A stretch of 64,000 nt of DNA from Chitinophagales bacterium (GTDB lineage Bacteria; Bacteroidota; Bacteroidia; Chitinophagales; Chitinophagaceae). The notes beneath the pieces are model-generated. The model ran no database searches and had not been told where the DNA came from. It saw only the letters and a list, made by a program, of their open reading frames with translations. Below, piece after piece: positions 1 through 9,571 of the stretch. The number at the start of each line of letters is the position of its first letter. Within the stretch, counting starts at the first letter, position 1. Location of the stretch: contig JAATFV010000253.1 of assembly GCA_015655015.1 (NCBI GenBank), positions 1 through 64,000 on the forward strand, given 5' to 3'. Made by a program: the position numbers and the translations under genes.

Positions 1-1
1 A

Positions 2-487
2 GGCTTGATGTATGAATACATGAACGATAAGATGTGGGATACGGGCTCTCATCCTGACACCGATAATAAATACCGCTACGAAGAGACCGTGAACAAGAAC
101 CAGACCTACGTCGGAGACGGAGTAAAAGTTGTTTCCGGTACGGCTACCTACGACAACTATGGAAGGATCATCAAAGACACCCGTTCCTATGCCAAAAACG
201 ATAAGGTCGTTTCTTATGAGACCTATGCCCGGCAATTCAAAGGAGGATCCCATGCCGGCGTGCTGGACCCCACGTTCATTAAATTGAGGGAGGTGACGCT
301 GGAATACAGCCTGCCCGCCAAAGTATCTCAAAAATTAAAGACCAGCAGCGCCAGCCTGGCCCTGACAGCCCAGAATGTCTTCATGTGGAGAAAAGAGTTC
401 CGCTTCGCCGATCCCGACAAAGGGGTCGACAACCTCAACTCCCCCACCAACCGCTATATCGGCGCCAATCTGAAACTAACCTTTTAA
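2..487 (+). CDS. SusC/RagA-type TonB-dependent outer membrane receptor, C-terminal fragment
   Basis: The frame is open from the window edge, so the 5' part of the gene lies outside. The visible 160 or so residues look like the last barrel strands of a SusC/RagA receptor: a segment FIKLREVTLEYSLPAK followed by AQNVFMWRKEFRFADPD and the terminal strand IGANLKLTF with a closing phenylalanine. SusC proteins form the TonB-powered outer-membrane channel that imports glycans or peptides together with a SusD lipoprotein. The SusD gene follows 23 bp downstream on the same strand, which supports the assignment. The substrate cannot be told from this fragment. Confidence 0.9.
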   Translation, partial: GLMYEYMNDKMWDTGSHPDTDNKYRYEETVNKNQTYVGDGVKVVSGTATYDNYGRIIKDTRSYAKNDKVVSYETYARQFKGGSHAGVLDPTFIKLREVTLEYSLPAKVSQKLKTSSASLALTAQNVFMWRKEFRFADPDKGVDNLNSPTNRYIGANLKLTF

Positions 488-510
488 CTTTTTAATCACA
501 GCACGGTAAT

Positions 511-2127
511 ATGAACAAGTTATTAATATCATTCGTCCCATCAGCCTTGCAGCGCCAATCTCCCGCGTTACCATCCGCCCGGCCGGCCCTGCAGCGTTTC
601 CTGCCGGCGATCTGTTGCTGCCTGATCCTTGCCGGCTTTTCCGGATGCAGCAAGTTCGACCAGCTCAATACCAACCCGAATACGCCGGCAAAAGTAACTT
701 CCGACATGCTGGCTACTACCCTGATCCTGGACGCCACCAAGACCACCTACCGGAGCGGTACCGATTTCGTACGCCCGGCGCAGTTGGGGAAGTATACCTG
801 CTGGTCTTCCAGCCCCAGCACCGAACAATATAACTATTTCGGAAGGACCGACTGGACCGGGCTCACGATCCTGAACAACGTGGCCAAAATGATCTCGTTT
901 GCCACGACCCCGGCCCTGAAGAACTCTTACACAGCCCTCGGACACTGCCTGCGGGCACTGAAATTCTTCTACCTGACGATGCAGGTCGGAGATATTCCCT
1001 ACTCCCAGGCACTGACAGGGGAGAGCGACGGCGTCCTCAAACCCGTGTATGATTCCCAGAAAAATGTATTCCTGGGGATCTTAAAAGAGCTGGACCAGGC
1101 AGACAGCCTTTTTGCTATCGGCAGCAATTTCGGAGGAGACCCGGTCTACAGCGGAGATATCACGCACTGGAGGAAGATGGCCAACTCCTTCGAGCTGCAG
1201 GTGCTGATGAACCTCTACAAAAAGACTTCCGATCCCGACCTGCAGGTGGCACAACGCTTTGCACAGATCGTTAACAATCGTCCTCTTTTCCAAAGTAATG
1301 CCGACAATTTCTCCCTGGTATTCTCAGATGGAGCCAACCAGAAATATCCGTTCTATATCGTAGGCAACCAATCCTACGTATACGTTATGGTCAGCAGCTT
1401 CCTCATAGACTCCCTGAAGACGCTGAACGACAACCGCCTCTTCTATTACGCCAACCCTTCTCCCGTGAAGATCAAGGCCGGCATGTCCGTCTCCGATCCC
1501 GGCGCTTACACCGGCCCCGACCCCGCCAGCCCCTATTCCAATATCACCAACATAGCATCTTCCGCAGATTATTCGCCTATCAATGACCGCTACCTCCAGC
1601 TGCCCCAGGGTGAGCCTGTCTACATGCTCAGTTACGCCCAGCTGAAGTTCATACTGGCGGAAGCCTGCATCCGGGGATGGCTGCCCGATACCGGAGAGAA
1701 ATATTATACCGATGGGATCACCGCTGCCATGCATAACGTAGCAGATAACACCCCCGATGATCCTAAGTATAATCACAATATGAAGATTACAGACCCTTAT
1801 ATCCAAAACACCTACCTGGCACAGCCGAAAGTGACCTTCTCAACGGATAAGGGCGAGCAGCTGAAACAGGTCTGGCTGCAGAGTTATCTGTCCATATTCC
1901 TGCAGGCCCCTTATACAGCTTATTATGAATACCGGCGTACAGGATATCCGGTCTTCACGATCAACCCGGCGACGAACCTGAATACGCCGGCGGACAAGAT
2001 TCCCAATCGTTACCTGTATCCCCAGTCCGAGCTGGACTTTAATAAACAAAATGTAGTAGATGCCATTCAACGGCAATATGCCGGCGACGACAATGTGAAC
2101 CTGCTCATGTGGCTGTTGCAGAATTGA
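511..2127 (+). CDS. SusD/RagB-family substrate-binding lipoprotein
   Basis: This 538-aa protein is the surface lipoprotein partner of the SusC receptor just upstream. It has an unusually long n-region, then a hydrophobic stretch and a lipobox ending at Cys46 (LAGFSGC). The mature start CSKFDQLNTNPNTP is typical of the SusD-like family 2 (PF12771 type): the N-terminal 'NtNPN' segment is common to these proteins. SusD-type proteins are helical TPR-like lids that bind the ligand on the cell surface. The ATG at 511 is 23 bp after the SusC stop; a later start would shorten the odd 30-residue extension before the signal peptide, but no ATG is better placed. A terminator follows the stop, so the pair ends its operon here. 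Confidence 0.9.
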   Translation: MNKLLISFVPSALQRQSPALPSARPALQRFLPAICCCLILAGFSGCSKFDQLNTNPNTPAKVTSDMLATTLILDATKTTYRSGTDFVRPAQLGKYTCWSSSPSTEQYNYFGRTDWTGLTILNNVAKMISFATTPALKNSYTALGHCLRALKFFYLTMQVGDIPYSQALTGESDGVLKPVYDSQKNVFLGILKELDQADSLFAIGSNFGGDPVYSGDITHWRKMANSFELQVLMNLYKKTSDPDLQVAQRFAQIVNNRPLFQSNADNFSLVFSDGANQKYPFYIVGNQSYVYVMVSSFLIDSLKTLNDNRLFYYANPSPVKIKAGMSVSDPGAYTGPDPASPYSNITNIASSADYSPINDRYLQLPQGEPVYMLSYAQLKFILAEACIRGWLPDTGEKYYTDGITAAMHNVADNTPDDPKYNHNMKITDPYIQNTYLAQPKVTFSTDKGEQLKQVWLQSYLSIFLQAPYTAYYEYRRTGYPVFTINPATNLNTPADKIPNRYLYPQSELDFNKQNVVDAIQRQYAGDDNVNLLMWLLQN

Positions 2128-2168
2128 TCTGTCTGTTTACTCCCTAATAATAAGGCATGCACACTGAA

Positions 2169-2194
2169 TAAAACCCGCTTACAGGCGGGTTTTA
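2169..2194 (+). terminator. Rho-independent terminator after SusD gene
   Basis: A perfect 10-bp stem (TAAAACCCGC with GCGGGTTTTA) with a 6-nt loop lies 42 bp after the SusD stop codon. The stem ends in a short T run. It should terminate the SusC-SusD transcript. The rest of the 320-bp spacer up to 2447 holds no gene or clear promoter that I can see. Confidence 0.75.
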
Positions 2195-2447
2195 TAGTTA
2201 TTCCGATTCCCAGTATCTTGCCCCCGTAGCATAGAACATGCCCTAAACAGCCTTGTATAACCTTTGCAGGATTTATTCATTCATCTGTATAGCTATGTCA
2301 GGACGGAGACACAACCGGCCGCAAACGCACACCCGCTGTATCAAAAACGAACACTCTCAAAAAAAGCAGCATCCTAATCAACTGGTTAGCAACCATCTGC
2401 ATACAGGCATTCTGTTGGTAGCAATAAAATGAACTCAACCGACAGTC

Positions 2448-4823
2448 ATGCTGAAAAGTTATTGGAAAGTCGCCTGGCGCAACCTGCTGAAAAGCAAGAT
2501 TTTCTCCCTGATCAATATACTGGGTCTGACGATCGGCATCACGGTATGCCTCATGATCTACCTCTTCATCCTCAATGAGTTTTCCTTTGACAAATTCCAT
2601 GCACAGCGAAAAAATATATACCGGGTCATGCGGGGCTTTGATGCGAACAAAGAAAAAGTGCCTTACCTGTCCGGACCTTATGCCACCGCCTTATTGAATG
2701 ATTTTCCCGGTGAGATCCAATCAGCCGTCCGGGTGATGCCCGCCAGCGGAGTGATCTCCCTGGGCACAACGGTGTTCAAGGAGAAAAAGCTCTACCTGGC
2801 AGACTCCAATTTCTTCCGCTTTTTTTCTTTTCCCCTAATAAAAGGGAATCCGGCCACGGCCTTACAGGATCCGGGCGGCATCGTGCTGACAGAGAGCACC
2901 GCCAAAAAATATTTCGGCGCCGAAGACCCCATGGGCAAAATAATTGAACTGGATAAAAGCCGGAAATTTAAAGTCACCGGTATCGCCAAAGATGTCCCAT
3001 CCAATTCTCACCTTGATTTTGATATAGTAGTTCCCTTTTCCATCTATTATCACGAAGACTGGTTCAACGTCTGGATCAATAACAACCATTTTGTTTATGT
3101 CCGGCTGGACGATCACGCCAGCAAGGCAGCCATTGAGCGGCGTCTGCCCGCCTTCGTGAACAAATACATGGCAAAAGAAATGACTCTTATGCAAAGCCGC
3201 TTCGATCTGGCGCTGACCCCTTTATCCGATATTTACTTTGAGCCTGACTCCGGATTTGACAATGTCAGGCACGGTGATAAAAAAGTAGTATACATCTTTC
3301 TCTCCATTGCCGTGCTGATCCTGCTGATCGCCTGTATCAACTTTACGAACCTCTCCACCATCCGTGCCGTAGAACGTTCCAAAGAAGTGGGCCTGCGCAA
3401 AGTAATGGGCGCCCTGCGTGGCCACCTGATCAGCCAGTTCATCGGGGAATCCATTATACTGACCCTGATCTCCTGCATCTGCTCTATCGCCCTTTTACTG
3501 GTACTGATGCCGTTATATAACCAGATCCTGGGCCATACGCTGACGATATCCTGGAATACGCCGCCTGTCTACCTGTTCCTGCTGGGTGTAATAGTGGTCG
3601 TTGGCTTCCTCGCAGGAAGTTACCCCGCCTTCTTTCTCTCCGCCTTCTCCCCCATTGAGTCTTTGAAAGGAAAGCTAAAACTGGGCAAAGAGGGCGCCCT
3701 GTTCCGGGAGACCCTCGTCGTGATACAGTTCAGCATTTCTGTTTTTCTTATCATCGGCACTATCATCATCATGAACCAGCTAAATTATGTGAAGAACAAA
3801 GAACTGGGATATGACCAGGAACATACCGTCATCGTGCCGCTGGATAATGATCCCATAGCCGCCCACCGGATCACTTTTAAAAATGAGCTGCAAAGCAATG
3901 ACAATATGATCACCTCCGTATCCCTGATGTCCGGGGAGCCGGGCGGCTTTTTTGACGTTCAGCCTTTTGAAGCAGAAGGCCAGCCGGCTGCCGTGAAGTT
4001 CCGAAGCGAGTTTGCCGACTTTGAATACGTACGAACGCTGGGATTAAAGATCATCGCCGGAAGGGACCTTTCCTCCCAATACAGAACCGATTCTACAGAA
4101 GCCGTCCTCATCAATCGTACGGCAGCCCGAAAACTGGGATTTACCCCCGAACAGGCTGTCGGAAAATGGATAAAGAACCCGATCAGGGATTCCCTGAGAA
4201 GAAGGGTCGTTGGTGTCGTGGAAGATTTCAACTACCTCTCCCTCAAAGAAAAGATGGACGCACTGGTCATTTCAACCGGTGATGACAGAAGGGTCGCGGT
4301 CATAAAATTGCGCCCCGGCAATCTCGCTCCCTCTCTGGGGATCATCCGGAAGATATACGGAAAAGTAGCGCCCGGTTTCCCCTTTCAATACAGCTTTCTG
4401 GATCAGAAATTCGATGAGCTTTACAAAAAAGATATCCGGCAGCAGACCATGATCAGCCTCTTCTCCGGGCTGGCTATTTTTATCGCCTGCCTCGGATTAT
4501 TCGGACTGGCCTCTTTCACCGCGAACCGGCGTTTGAAAGAGATCGGCGTACGAAAGGTACTGGGCTCCTCGGTCTGGGGAATCGTGCTGCTCCTGTCAAA
4601 AGACTTGCTAAAACCTGTACTGATTGCAACGTTGATCGCTATGCCGGCGGGATATTATTCCATGTTTCGCTGGTTGGAAAACTTTGCCTATCATACCCCT
4701 TTGCATTGGTGGGTGTTTGTTTTGGCCGCCGTCCTGACGATCGCCATTGCCTTATTCACGGTGAGCATTAAGGCCTTGAAAGCCGCATTGGCCAATCCCG
4801 CCAGGAGCCTGAAAGCCGAATAA
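2448..4823 (+). CDS. ABC transporter permease with two FtsX/MacB domains
   Basis: The 791-aa protein has the layout of the large Bacteroidota MacB/FtsX permeases. It has an N-terminal membrane segment around residues 19-41, a periplasmic MacB_PCD-type domain, three membrane helices around residues 280-400, then a second periplasmic domain and three more helices at the C-terminus. Each helix bundle is marked by the cytoplasmic motif of this family, RSKEVGLRKVMGA near residue 310 and RRLKEIGVRKVLG near 695. Such permeases work mechanically with a LolD-like ATPase, in lipoprotein or peptide export or antibiotic resistance. No ATPase gene is adjacent, so a partner must be encoded elsewhere. It appears to be a single-gene unit; the specific substrate is unknown. 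Confidence 0.88.
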   Translation: MLKSYWKVAWRNLLKSKIFSLINILGLTIGITVCLMIYLFILNEFSFDKFHAQRKNIYRVMRGFDANKEKVPYLSGPYATALLNDFPGEIQSAVRVMPASGVISLGTTVFKEKKLYLADSNFFRFFSFPLIKGNPATALQDPGGIVLTESTAKKYFGAEDPMGKIIELDKSRKFKVTGIAKDVPSNSHLDFDIVVPFSIYYHEDWFNVWINNNHFVYVRLDDHASKAAIERRLPAFVNKYMAKEMTLMQSRFDLALTPLSDIYFEPDSGFDNVRHGDKKVVYIFLSIAVLILLIACINFTNLSTIRAVERSKEVGLRKVMGALRGHLISQFIGESIILTLISCICSIALLLVLMPLYNQILGHTLTISWNTPPVYLFLLGVIVVVGFLAGSYPAFFLSAFSPIESLKGKLKLGKEGALFRETLVVIQFSISVFLIIGTIIIMNQLNYVKNKELGYDQEHTVIVPLDNDPIAAHRITFKNELQSNDNMITSVSLMSGEPGGFFDVQPFEAEGQPAAVKFRSEFADFEYVRTLGLKIIAGRDLSSQYRTDSTEAVLINRTAARKLGFTPEQAVGKWIKNPIRDSLRRRVVGVVEDFNYLSLKEKMDALVISTGDDRRVAVIKLRPGNLAPSLGIIRKIYGKVAPGFPFQYSFLDQKFDELYKKDIRQQTMISLFSGLAIFIACLGLFGLASFTANRRLKEIGVRKVLGSSVWGIVLLLSKDLLKPVLIATLIAMPAGYYSMFRWLENFAYHTPLHWWVFVLAAVLTIAIALFTVSIKALKAALANPARSLKAE

Positions 4824-4943
4824 AGCCCCCCAATCCCATCAATTTTCACGAACTTTTTACAAGTATTTAAAAATCAATAGGTTTCAAAACTTTCACACTA
4901 ACTCTCAAAATACCCCCTCCCCCCCCGGCCTGCCGGAACAATT

Positions 4944-5774
4944 CTATTGATCCCCTCCCAATTTAAAAGTGATCGGCTGTTTCTTATATGACTTCACCTT
5001 GTTCCCATTCTGTACCGCAGCCGTCCACTTCCCGCTCTTCTTAATCACCCGTACCGCCTCTTCCCGAAGCCCGCCCTCGTCAGGACCGCTCACCGCTTGC
5101 ACATCGCTCACATTGCCCTCTTTATCCACGATGAACTGCACGACAACGACGCCCTGAATTTCTTTGTTCACTGCCTCGTCAGGGTAATGGAGGTATTTGT
5201 TCAGGTAACGCTGCCAGCCAGGCATACCGGTAGGATAGGTGGACTCCTGCTCCACCTTTATAAAGATCCGGTCCTCATCATCCGCTTTTTTCGGAGCTTC
5301 CACCAGCCCTTTACCACCATCGGAGGGAGGAGGCGCTGAGATCCCATCATCCTTCACCCCATCCACATTTACTGTCCCGATCTTTGTATCGGCTAAGTCG
5401 TCCTGCACCGGAGGTTTCTCATCCGGATTTACATCTTTATCCGGTGCGATCTTAGGCGGCGTAAACTGTATGATCTTCACTTTAGGCGGCTCCGCCTTTG
5501 GCGGCGGCGGAGGAGGAGGCAGCTCCTTTTTCTCAGCAACCACCTCTGTCAATTCTGTGTCCTTAACTACCCACGCAACCTTATCCTTCCCCGCATTCTG
5601 ACTGGAAACATAATAACCGGTGAACAGGAGAACGATCAGGGCGCCCATCGTACCAAGGGCCTTGACAAGGCGCCTGTTATAAGTCTTGCGCAGATCATAG
5701 GCGCCATACTCTTTATTTCTGCCTTCGAAGAGGATATCGAGGATATCGGCGCTTAGTATTTTACTGGAGTCCAT
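4944..5774 (-). CDS. tonB: Energy transducer TonB, second copy
   Basis: This 276-aa protein transmits inner-membrane proton-motive force to TonB-dependent receptors. The N-terminus carries the Bacteroidota TonB signature EGRNKEYGAYDLRKTYNRRL, then one membrane helix at about residues 39-57, a proline-rich spacer (PPPPPPPKAEPPKVK) and a C-terminal TonB domain (about 190-276) with YPDEAVNKEIQGVVVVQFIV. It is a close paralog of the tonB gene directly upstream (6031-6861), with the same length and nearly the same C-terminal domain, so it arose by tandem duplication. A terminator lies between the two copies, so this one may have its own promoter or depend on read-through. Confidence 0.93.
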   Translation of the reverse strand: MDSSKILSADILDILFEGRNKEYGAYDLRKTYNRRLVKALGTMGALIVLLFTGYYVSSQNAGKDKVAWVVKDTELTEVVAEKKELPPPPPPPKAEPPKVKIIQFTPPKIAPDKDVNPDEKPPVQDDLADTKIGTVNVDGVKDDGISAPPPSDGGKGLVEAPKKADDEDRIFIKVEQESTYPTGMPGWQRYLNKYLHYPDEAVNKEIQGVVVVQFIVDKEGNVSDVQAVSGPDEGGLREEAVRVIKKSGKWTAAVQNGNKVKSYKKQPITFKLGGDQ

Positions 5775-5956
5775 AACGAATAGTTTTGTTTAATAATGAA
5801 GAAGGAAATTCGTTCATCCCGGTCGCGGCCGATCGACCCGGACAGATAGTGTATCAATGGATGGATCCGGTGTCCACTACTATATAGACTCCAATCAGAA
5901 AAGATTCCATAAAGACTTAGGCGTTTATCTAATACCGTTAGTATACCGGGCAAAAA

Positions 5957-5983
5957 AAATCCCCTCCGTTACCGGAGAGGATC
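5957..5983 (-). terminator. Rho-independent terminator between the tonB paralogs
   Basis: Read on the minus strand, an ATCCTCTCCGG stem pairs with ACGGAGGGGAT (one G-U pair) and is followed by eight T residues. It sits 48 bp after the stop of the upstream tonB copy. It should end most exbB-exbD-exbD-tonB transcripts before the second tonB. Confidence 0.75.
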
Positions 5984-6030
5984 TGAAAAAATGTATCTGT
6001 TCCCTCGCTCCCCTTCAGGGGGCTGCGGGG

Positions 6031-6861
6031 TTATTGTGCTTCCAGCTTGAATACGATCGGCTGTTTCTTATAAGATTTCACCTGGCGGCCATTCTGTACG
6101 GCAGGTGTCCACTTACCACTCTTCTTGATTACACGGACTGCTTCATCGCGAAGACCGCCTTCAGAAGGACCGCTGATAGCTTGTACATCACTCACATTTC
6201 CTTCCTTATCCACAATGAACTGTACCACGATGGTACCCTGGATCTCATTGTTTACGGCTTCGTCCGGATAACGGAAGTTCTTGTTCAGATAACGCTGCCA
6301 GGCGGCTGTTCCACCAGGATATTCCGACTCGATCTCCACTTTCGTAAAGGTCTTGTCATAGTCTTCATCGTCTTTTTTCGGAGCTTCCACAACACCCTTA
6401 CCGGCATCGGATACCGGAGGAGCGGTAATACCTTCATCCTTAACACCTTCCTGGTTTACGGTACCGATCTTGGTATCTTCCAGCTTTTCCTGTTCTGGTG
6501 GCTTTTCTTCTTCCTTCACCTCATTATCCTTAACGATCTTGGGAGGTGTGAACTTAGCGATCTCCACCTTGGGCGGCTCCACTTTGGGCGGCGGCGGCGG
6601 CGGCGGCTCATTTTTCTTCTCTTCCTTAACTTCTTCCAATTGCACATCCTGCACGACCATCGCCTTCTTTTCCTTTCCATCGTTCAGATTGGACAAGAAA
6701 TAGCCAATGAACAACAGCAGGATGACGGCAGCCGTACCAATAAGGGCCGTTATCAGGCGCTTATTGTAGGTTTTGCGCAAATCATAAGCGCCGTACTCCT
6801 TATTTCTACCCTCAAAGATGATATCGAGGACATCGGCGGTTAATATTTTGTTGACTTCCAT
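6031..6861 (-). CDS. tonB: Energy transducer TonB, first copy
   Basis: A 276-aa TonB with the same plan as its downstream paralog: EGRNKEYGAYDLRKTYNKRL at the N-terminus, a membrane helix at about residues 38-58, a proline-rich spacer with PPPPPPPKVEPPKVEI, an acidic/lysine-rich linker, and a C-terminal TonB domain with YPDEAVNNEIQGTIVVQFIV. It lies 62 bp behind the second exbD gene on the same strand, so it belongs to the exbB-exbD-exbD operon and is the likely main TonB for that motor. The TonB box partners would include the several SusC receptors in this window. The start ATG at 6861 directly precedes the conserved N-terminal signature. Confidence 0.95.
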   Translation of the reverse strand: MEVNKILTADVLDIIFEGRNKEYGAYDLRKTYNKRLITALIGTAAVILLLFIGYFLSNLNDGKEKKAMVVQDVQLEEVKEEKKNEPPPPPPPKVEPPKVEIAKFTPPKIVKDNEVKEEEKPPEQEKLEDTKIGTVNQEGVKDEGITAPPVSDAGKGVVEAPKKDDEDYDKTFTKVEIESEYPGGTAAWQRYLNKNFRYPDEAVNNEIQGTIVVQFIVDKEGNVSDVQAISGPSEGGLRDEAVRVIKKSGKWTPAVQNGRQVKSYKKQPIVFKLEAQ

Positions 6862-6923
6862 TGTGAATGGTGTTTATTAATTAGATTCCTACCAGGCGGA
6901 ATTCCATAAAAAAACTCCCCGGT

Positions 6924-7457
6924 TTATTTTACTCCGTTCGCCTGTTCCGTCAGGGTCACGATCTTATATTCATCAGGCGTAATATCCACAAGGGCATAAC
7001 GCTTAACGTCATCGATCTTCATCTCGTCCAGCATATCCACCGTATTCTTATAAGTAGCATCCTGCGTAGGCTTGATGATCACCATGAAGTCCTTAGGGTC
7101 CGTCCTCCGCTTCTTTTCCAGGATCACATCCCGGATAGCCTTGAAATTGGAGGTCTGGATCTTCGTAGGGTCTAATCCCTCATAGTAATACACGTTATTA
7201 GACTTGCCTGGCATGACCGTCAGCGCTGCAGACTCCTTCAGCTTATTCTGCTCATCCGGCTTATCGGTATCTTTCGGCAGGTTGAGCTTCATGGCCGTCG
7301 GCTGGCTCATAGTCGTGGTGAAGATGAAAAAAGTGATCAGGAGAAATCCCAGATCCACCATGGGAGTAAGATCCACACGGGTAGACAGTTTTTTCGATTT
7401 CTTGACGCCGGGGCCCTTTTTATGACTCCCACCGCCCGATGTATCCATTTCTGCCAT
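6924..7457 (-). CDS. exbD: ExbD/TolR-family biopolymer transport protein (second ExbD)
   Basis: This 177-aa protein is a proton-channel subunit of the TonB motor. A basic cytoplasmic N-terminus (GVKKSKKLSTRVDLTP) leads into the single membrane helix (about residues 33-50) containing the conserved aspartate of the family in RVDLTPMVDLGFLLITFFIF. The remainder is the periplasmic ExbD domain. It is one of two ExbD proteins encoded back to back, 36 bp apart; ExbB-ExbD-ExbD-TonB sets are common in Bacteroidota. The two ExbDs differ greatly in their periplasmic part, which suggests a hetero-dimer rather than redundancy, although that is inference. Confidence 0.93.
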   Translation of the reverse strand: MAEMDTSGGGSHKKGPGVKKSKKLSTRVDLTPMVDLGFLLITFFIFTTTMSQPTAMKLNLPKDTDKPDEQNKLKESAALTVMPGKSNNVYYYEGLDPTKIQTSNFKAIRDVILEKKRRTDPKDFMVIIKPTQDATYKNTVDMLDEMKIDDVKRYALVDITPDEYKIVTLTEQANGVK

Positions 7458-7493
7458 AAAATAGCTTTTTTTAAAGTTACAAATTAAATTCCT

Positions 7494-8165
7494 TTATTCA
7501 GAGCTCTTACTACCCGATGCGGCCTGTATCTTTTCAAGCTCGGAACCTACAGGGGCGCCCACAGGATTTGTTATCATCTGAAATTTCAGTTGGTCATTCT
7601 TCTTAAAAGCTATTATCACCCCCTGAAAAGATGGGTATAAAGAAGCATCATCCCCTTTCACCAATAAATTCATCTTCGAGCCCTGGAAGGCGCTAACAGC
7701 AGCCCGGACCCACTCAATCAGTTCATTATCAGTACTATCCTTAACCGGGATTCCTGGCACCTTTAATGATTTCACCTCTTCCGGAGTCTTATCCAGGTAA
7801 GATTTCAGCTGGGTAAACGGCACCCCGATATAAGCCGTGGGATTGGCGGTAAAATTCTTCTTTTCCGCATCGGTCAGACCAAGATTCTTGGACGTATTTA
7901 CCGCATCGATGATATCCTTCTTTTCAGCAGAATTGGCATCAGAAACCGAAAAATACACCTTGGCATCCTTGTCGATCGTGACCAGCACCACATTCTTATC
8001 CGGCGCTATCTTGGAAGATACGGAATTGGGAGTCGTTACCGACAACGCTTCCGGCGGCTTGAACTTGGTCGCCAATATGAAGAAAGACAGCAATAGGAAT
8101 GCCACATCACACATCGCTGTCATGTCAATATGCGTACTTTTACGCGGTATTTTGGCTCTAGGCAT
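7494..8165 (-). CDS. exbD: ExbD/TolR-family biopolymer transport protein (first ExbD)
   Basis: A 223-aa ExbD homolog, larger than usual (about 140-180 aa) because of an extended periplasmic region. The basic N-terminus PRAKIPRKSTHIDMTAMCDV carries the membrane-embedded aspartate, followed by the helix AFLLLSFFILATKF. It lies between exbB (98 bp upstream) and the second exbD, all on the minus strand. Together with ExbB it would form the proton-conducting stator that energises TonB. The periplasmic insertion of roughly 50 residues (about 70-130) is the main departure from the family; its role is unknown. Confidence 0.92.
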   Translation of the reverse strand: MPRAKIPRKSTHIDMTAMCDVAFLLLSFFILATKFKPPEALSVTTPNSVSSKIAPDKNVVLVTIDKDAKVYFSVSDANSAEKKDIIDAVNTSKNLGLTDAEKKNFTANPTAYIGVPFTQLKSYLDKTPEEVKSLKVPGIPVKDSTDNELIEWVRAAVSAFQGSKMNLLVKGDDASLYPSFQGVIIAFKKNDQLKFQMITNPVGAPVGSELEKIQAASGSKSSE

Positions 8166-8263
8166 TTTTCAATAATTTAAAATAAACCACAAATTGAGAT
8201 AAGTGCAGGTCTTGTACTCTTATAAGATCCAATTTCACCGGGATTCCATAAAATCCCCCTCTT

Positions 8264-9127
8264 TTATTTGTACAGGGATGCAAAGCTCTGTGTCAGCGTA
8301 AATCCGCTTTCGTCAATTCCGTAAGTAATACCATCGATCTTGGTAGTAAAAATGTTGTACATGATGATGGAAACCGCTGAAGTACCGATACCCAGTGCCG
8401 TGTTATACAAGGCCTCGGAGATACCCTGAGAAAGACGCTGAGCAGCTTCACCACCACCACTGTCACCTAATGCAGCGAAAGAAGTGATCATCCCGATAAC
8501 CGTTCCTAACAGGCCCATCAGGGTAGCTACAGAAGCGATCGTGGAGAGGAATACCAGGTTCTTTTCCAGCATCGGCAGCTCGAGGGAAGTAGCTTCTTCC
8601 ACTTCTTTCTGGATAGCCAGGACTTTCTGCTCAGTATCCAGCTCAGCCGTGATCATTTCTTTGTATTTGCGCAGGCCCGCTTTCATAACATTACCAACAC
8701 TGCCTTTCTGTTTGTCGCACTCTGCAATAGCAGCATCGACATTCTTATTAGCCAGGTGATACTGCACTTTGCGGATGAATTCAGCAATATTACCATTACC
8801 AGTCGCCTTACCTATCGTGAGGAAACGCTCGATTACAAATGTCAGTACCGTCAAAAAGGCGCCAATCAGGATCGGAACGATGATACCACCCTGGTACATA
8901 CGTGCGAAACCGCTCTTGGGACCTTCATGCTTAGGCCAGAAACCGCCGGTTGCATCAGGTTTCAGAAAATTACCGTCAGCGCCAATGATAAACCTCCAGA
9001 TCAGATAGCCGGAGATGATACACACTAAAGGTGCTACCCATGAAATCGTATTTCCCTTCCTCTTCGGTTGTACAGATGTAGAACTTTTAGCTGCAGTCGC
9101 TGCAGTCGGTTTTGTCAATTCAGCCAT
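8264..9127 (-). CDS. exbB: MotA/TolQ/ExbB proton channel family protein
   Basis: This 287-aa protein is the first gene of the TonB motor operon. An N-terminal tail rich in Ala, Thr and Lys precedes a first membrane helix (about residues 30-48), then a second helix IIVPILIGAFLTVLTFVIERF near 80-100. A cytoplasmic loop follows, and the two C-terminal helices carry the family core LGLLGTVIGMITSFAALG-like segment and the region ALYNTALGIGTSAVSIIMYN. ExbB pentamers enclose the ExbD dimer and use proton flow to drive TonB. The N-terminal extra helix is usual for Bacteroidota ExbB. No good TAnnTTTG promoter was found in the 444-bp spacer upstream. Confidence 0.93.
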   Translation of the reverse strand: MAELTKPTAATAAKSSTSVQPKRKGNTISWVAPLVCIISGYLIWRFIIGADGNFLKPDATGGFWPKHEGPKSGFARMYQGGIIVPILIGAFLTVLTFVIERFLTIGKATGNGNIAEFIRKVQYHLANKNVDAAIAECDKQKGSVGNVMKAGLRKYKEMITAELDTEQKVLAIQKEVEEATSLELPMLEKNLVFLSTIASVATLMGLLGTVIGMITSFAALGDSGGGEAAQRLSQGISEALYNTALGIGTSAVSIIMYNIFTTKIDGITYGIDESGFTLTQSFASLYK

Positions 9128-9571
9128 GATCGTTTGTTTTTAGTGTTTTTAAAAAATTGAAGTATGTAATAGAAAATGATTGTACAATTCTAAGGAAAAA
9201 AGCTTTTCAATAGACTAAATTGGATAACAAATATTTTCAGGCCTCACAAGATAAGGAATTTCTACAAAGTACAAATTCAAATTATTGATGCAGGAAAATG
9301 CTCCGGATTGCCCGCTACGACTAGATTCCTACGCTCCATGAAGATAAGATCCGGCCCCTCTGTTCCCCGTAAATCTACGGGAATTTATAATGACCTTTTA
9401 ATAGGCACAAAGACTAAGTTAATTCTTTGTACAATTTACTACAATCCATTCGTTTAAAAGATCATGAAAGAAGGTTAATTATAGCCCGGAAAAGGTCAAA
9501 ATCCGTCAATCCGCGGCAGGTCTGCACTCCTTTGCCGCAATAGGTCATCACGTTTGCCGCAAAACTTCGGC
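9128..9571. other. 444-bp intergenic region upstream of exbB
   Basis: The stretch lies between the exbB start and the stop of the permease gene, both on the minus strand. It is AT-rich next to exbB and presumably carries the promoter of the TonB operon. I see no open frame, no strong hairpin, and no exact match to TTG-N19-21-TAnnTTTG. Confidence 0.4.
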
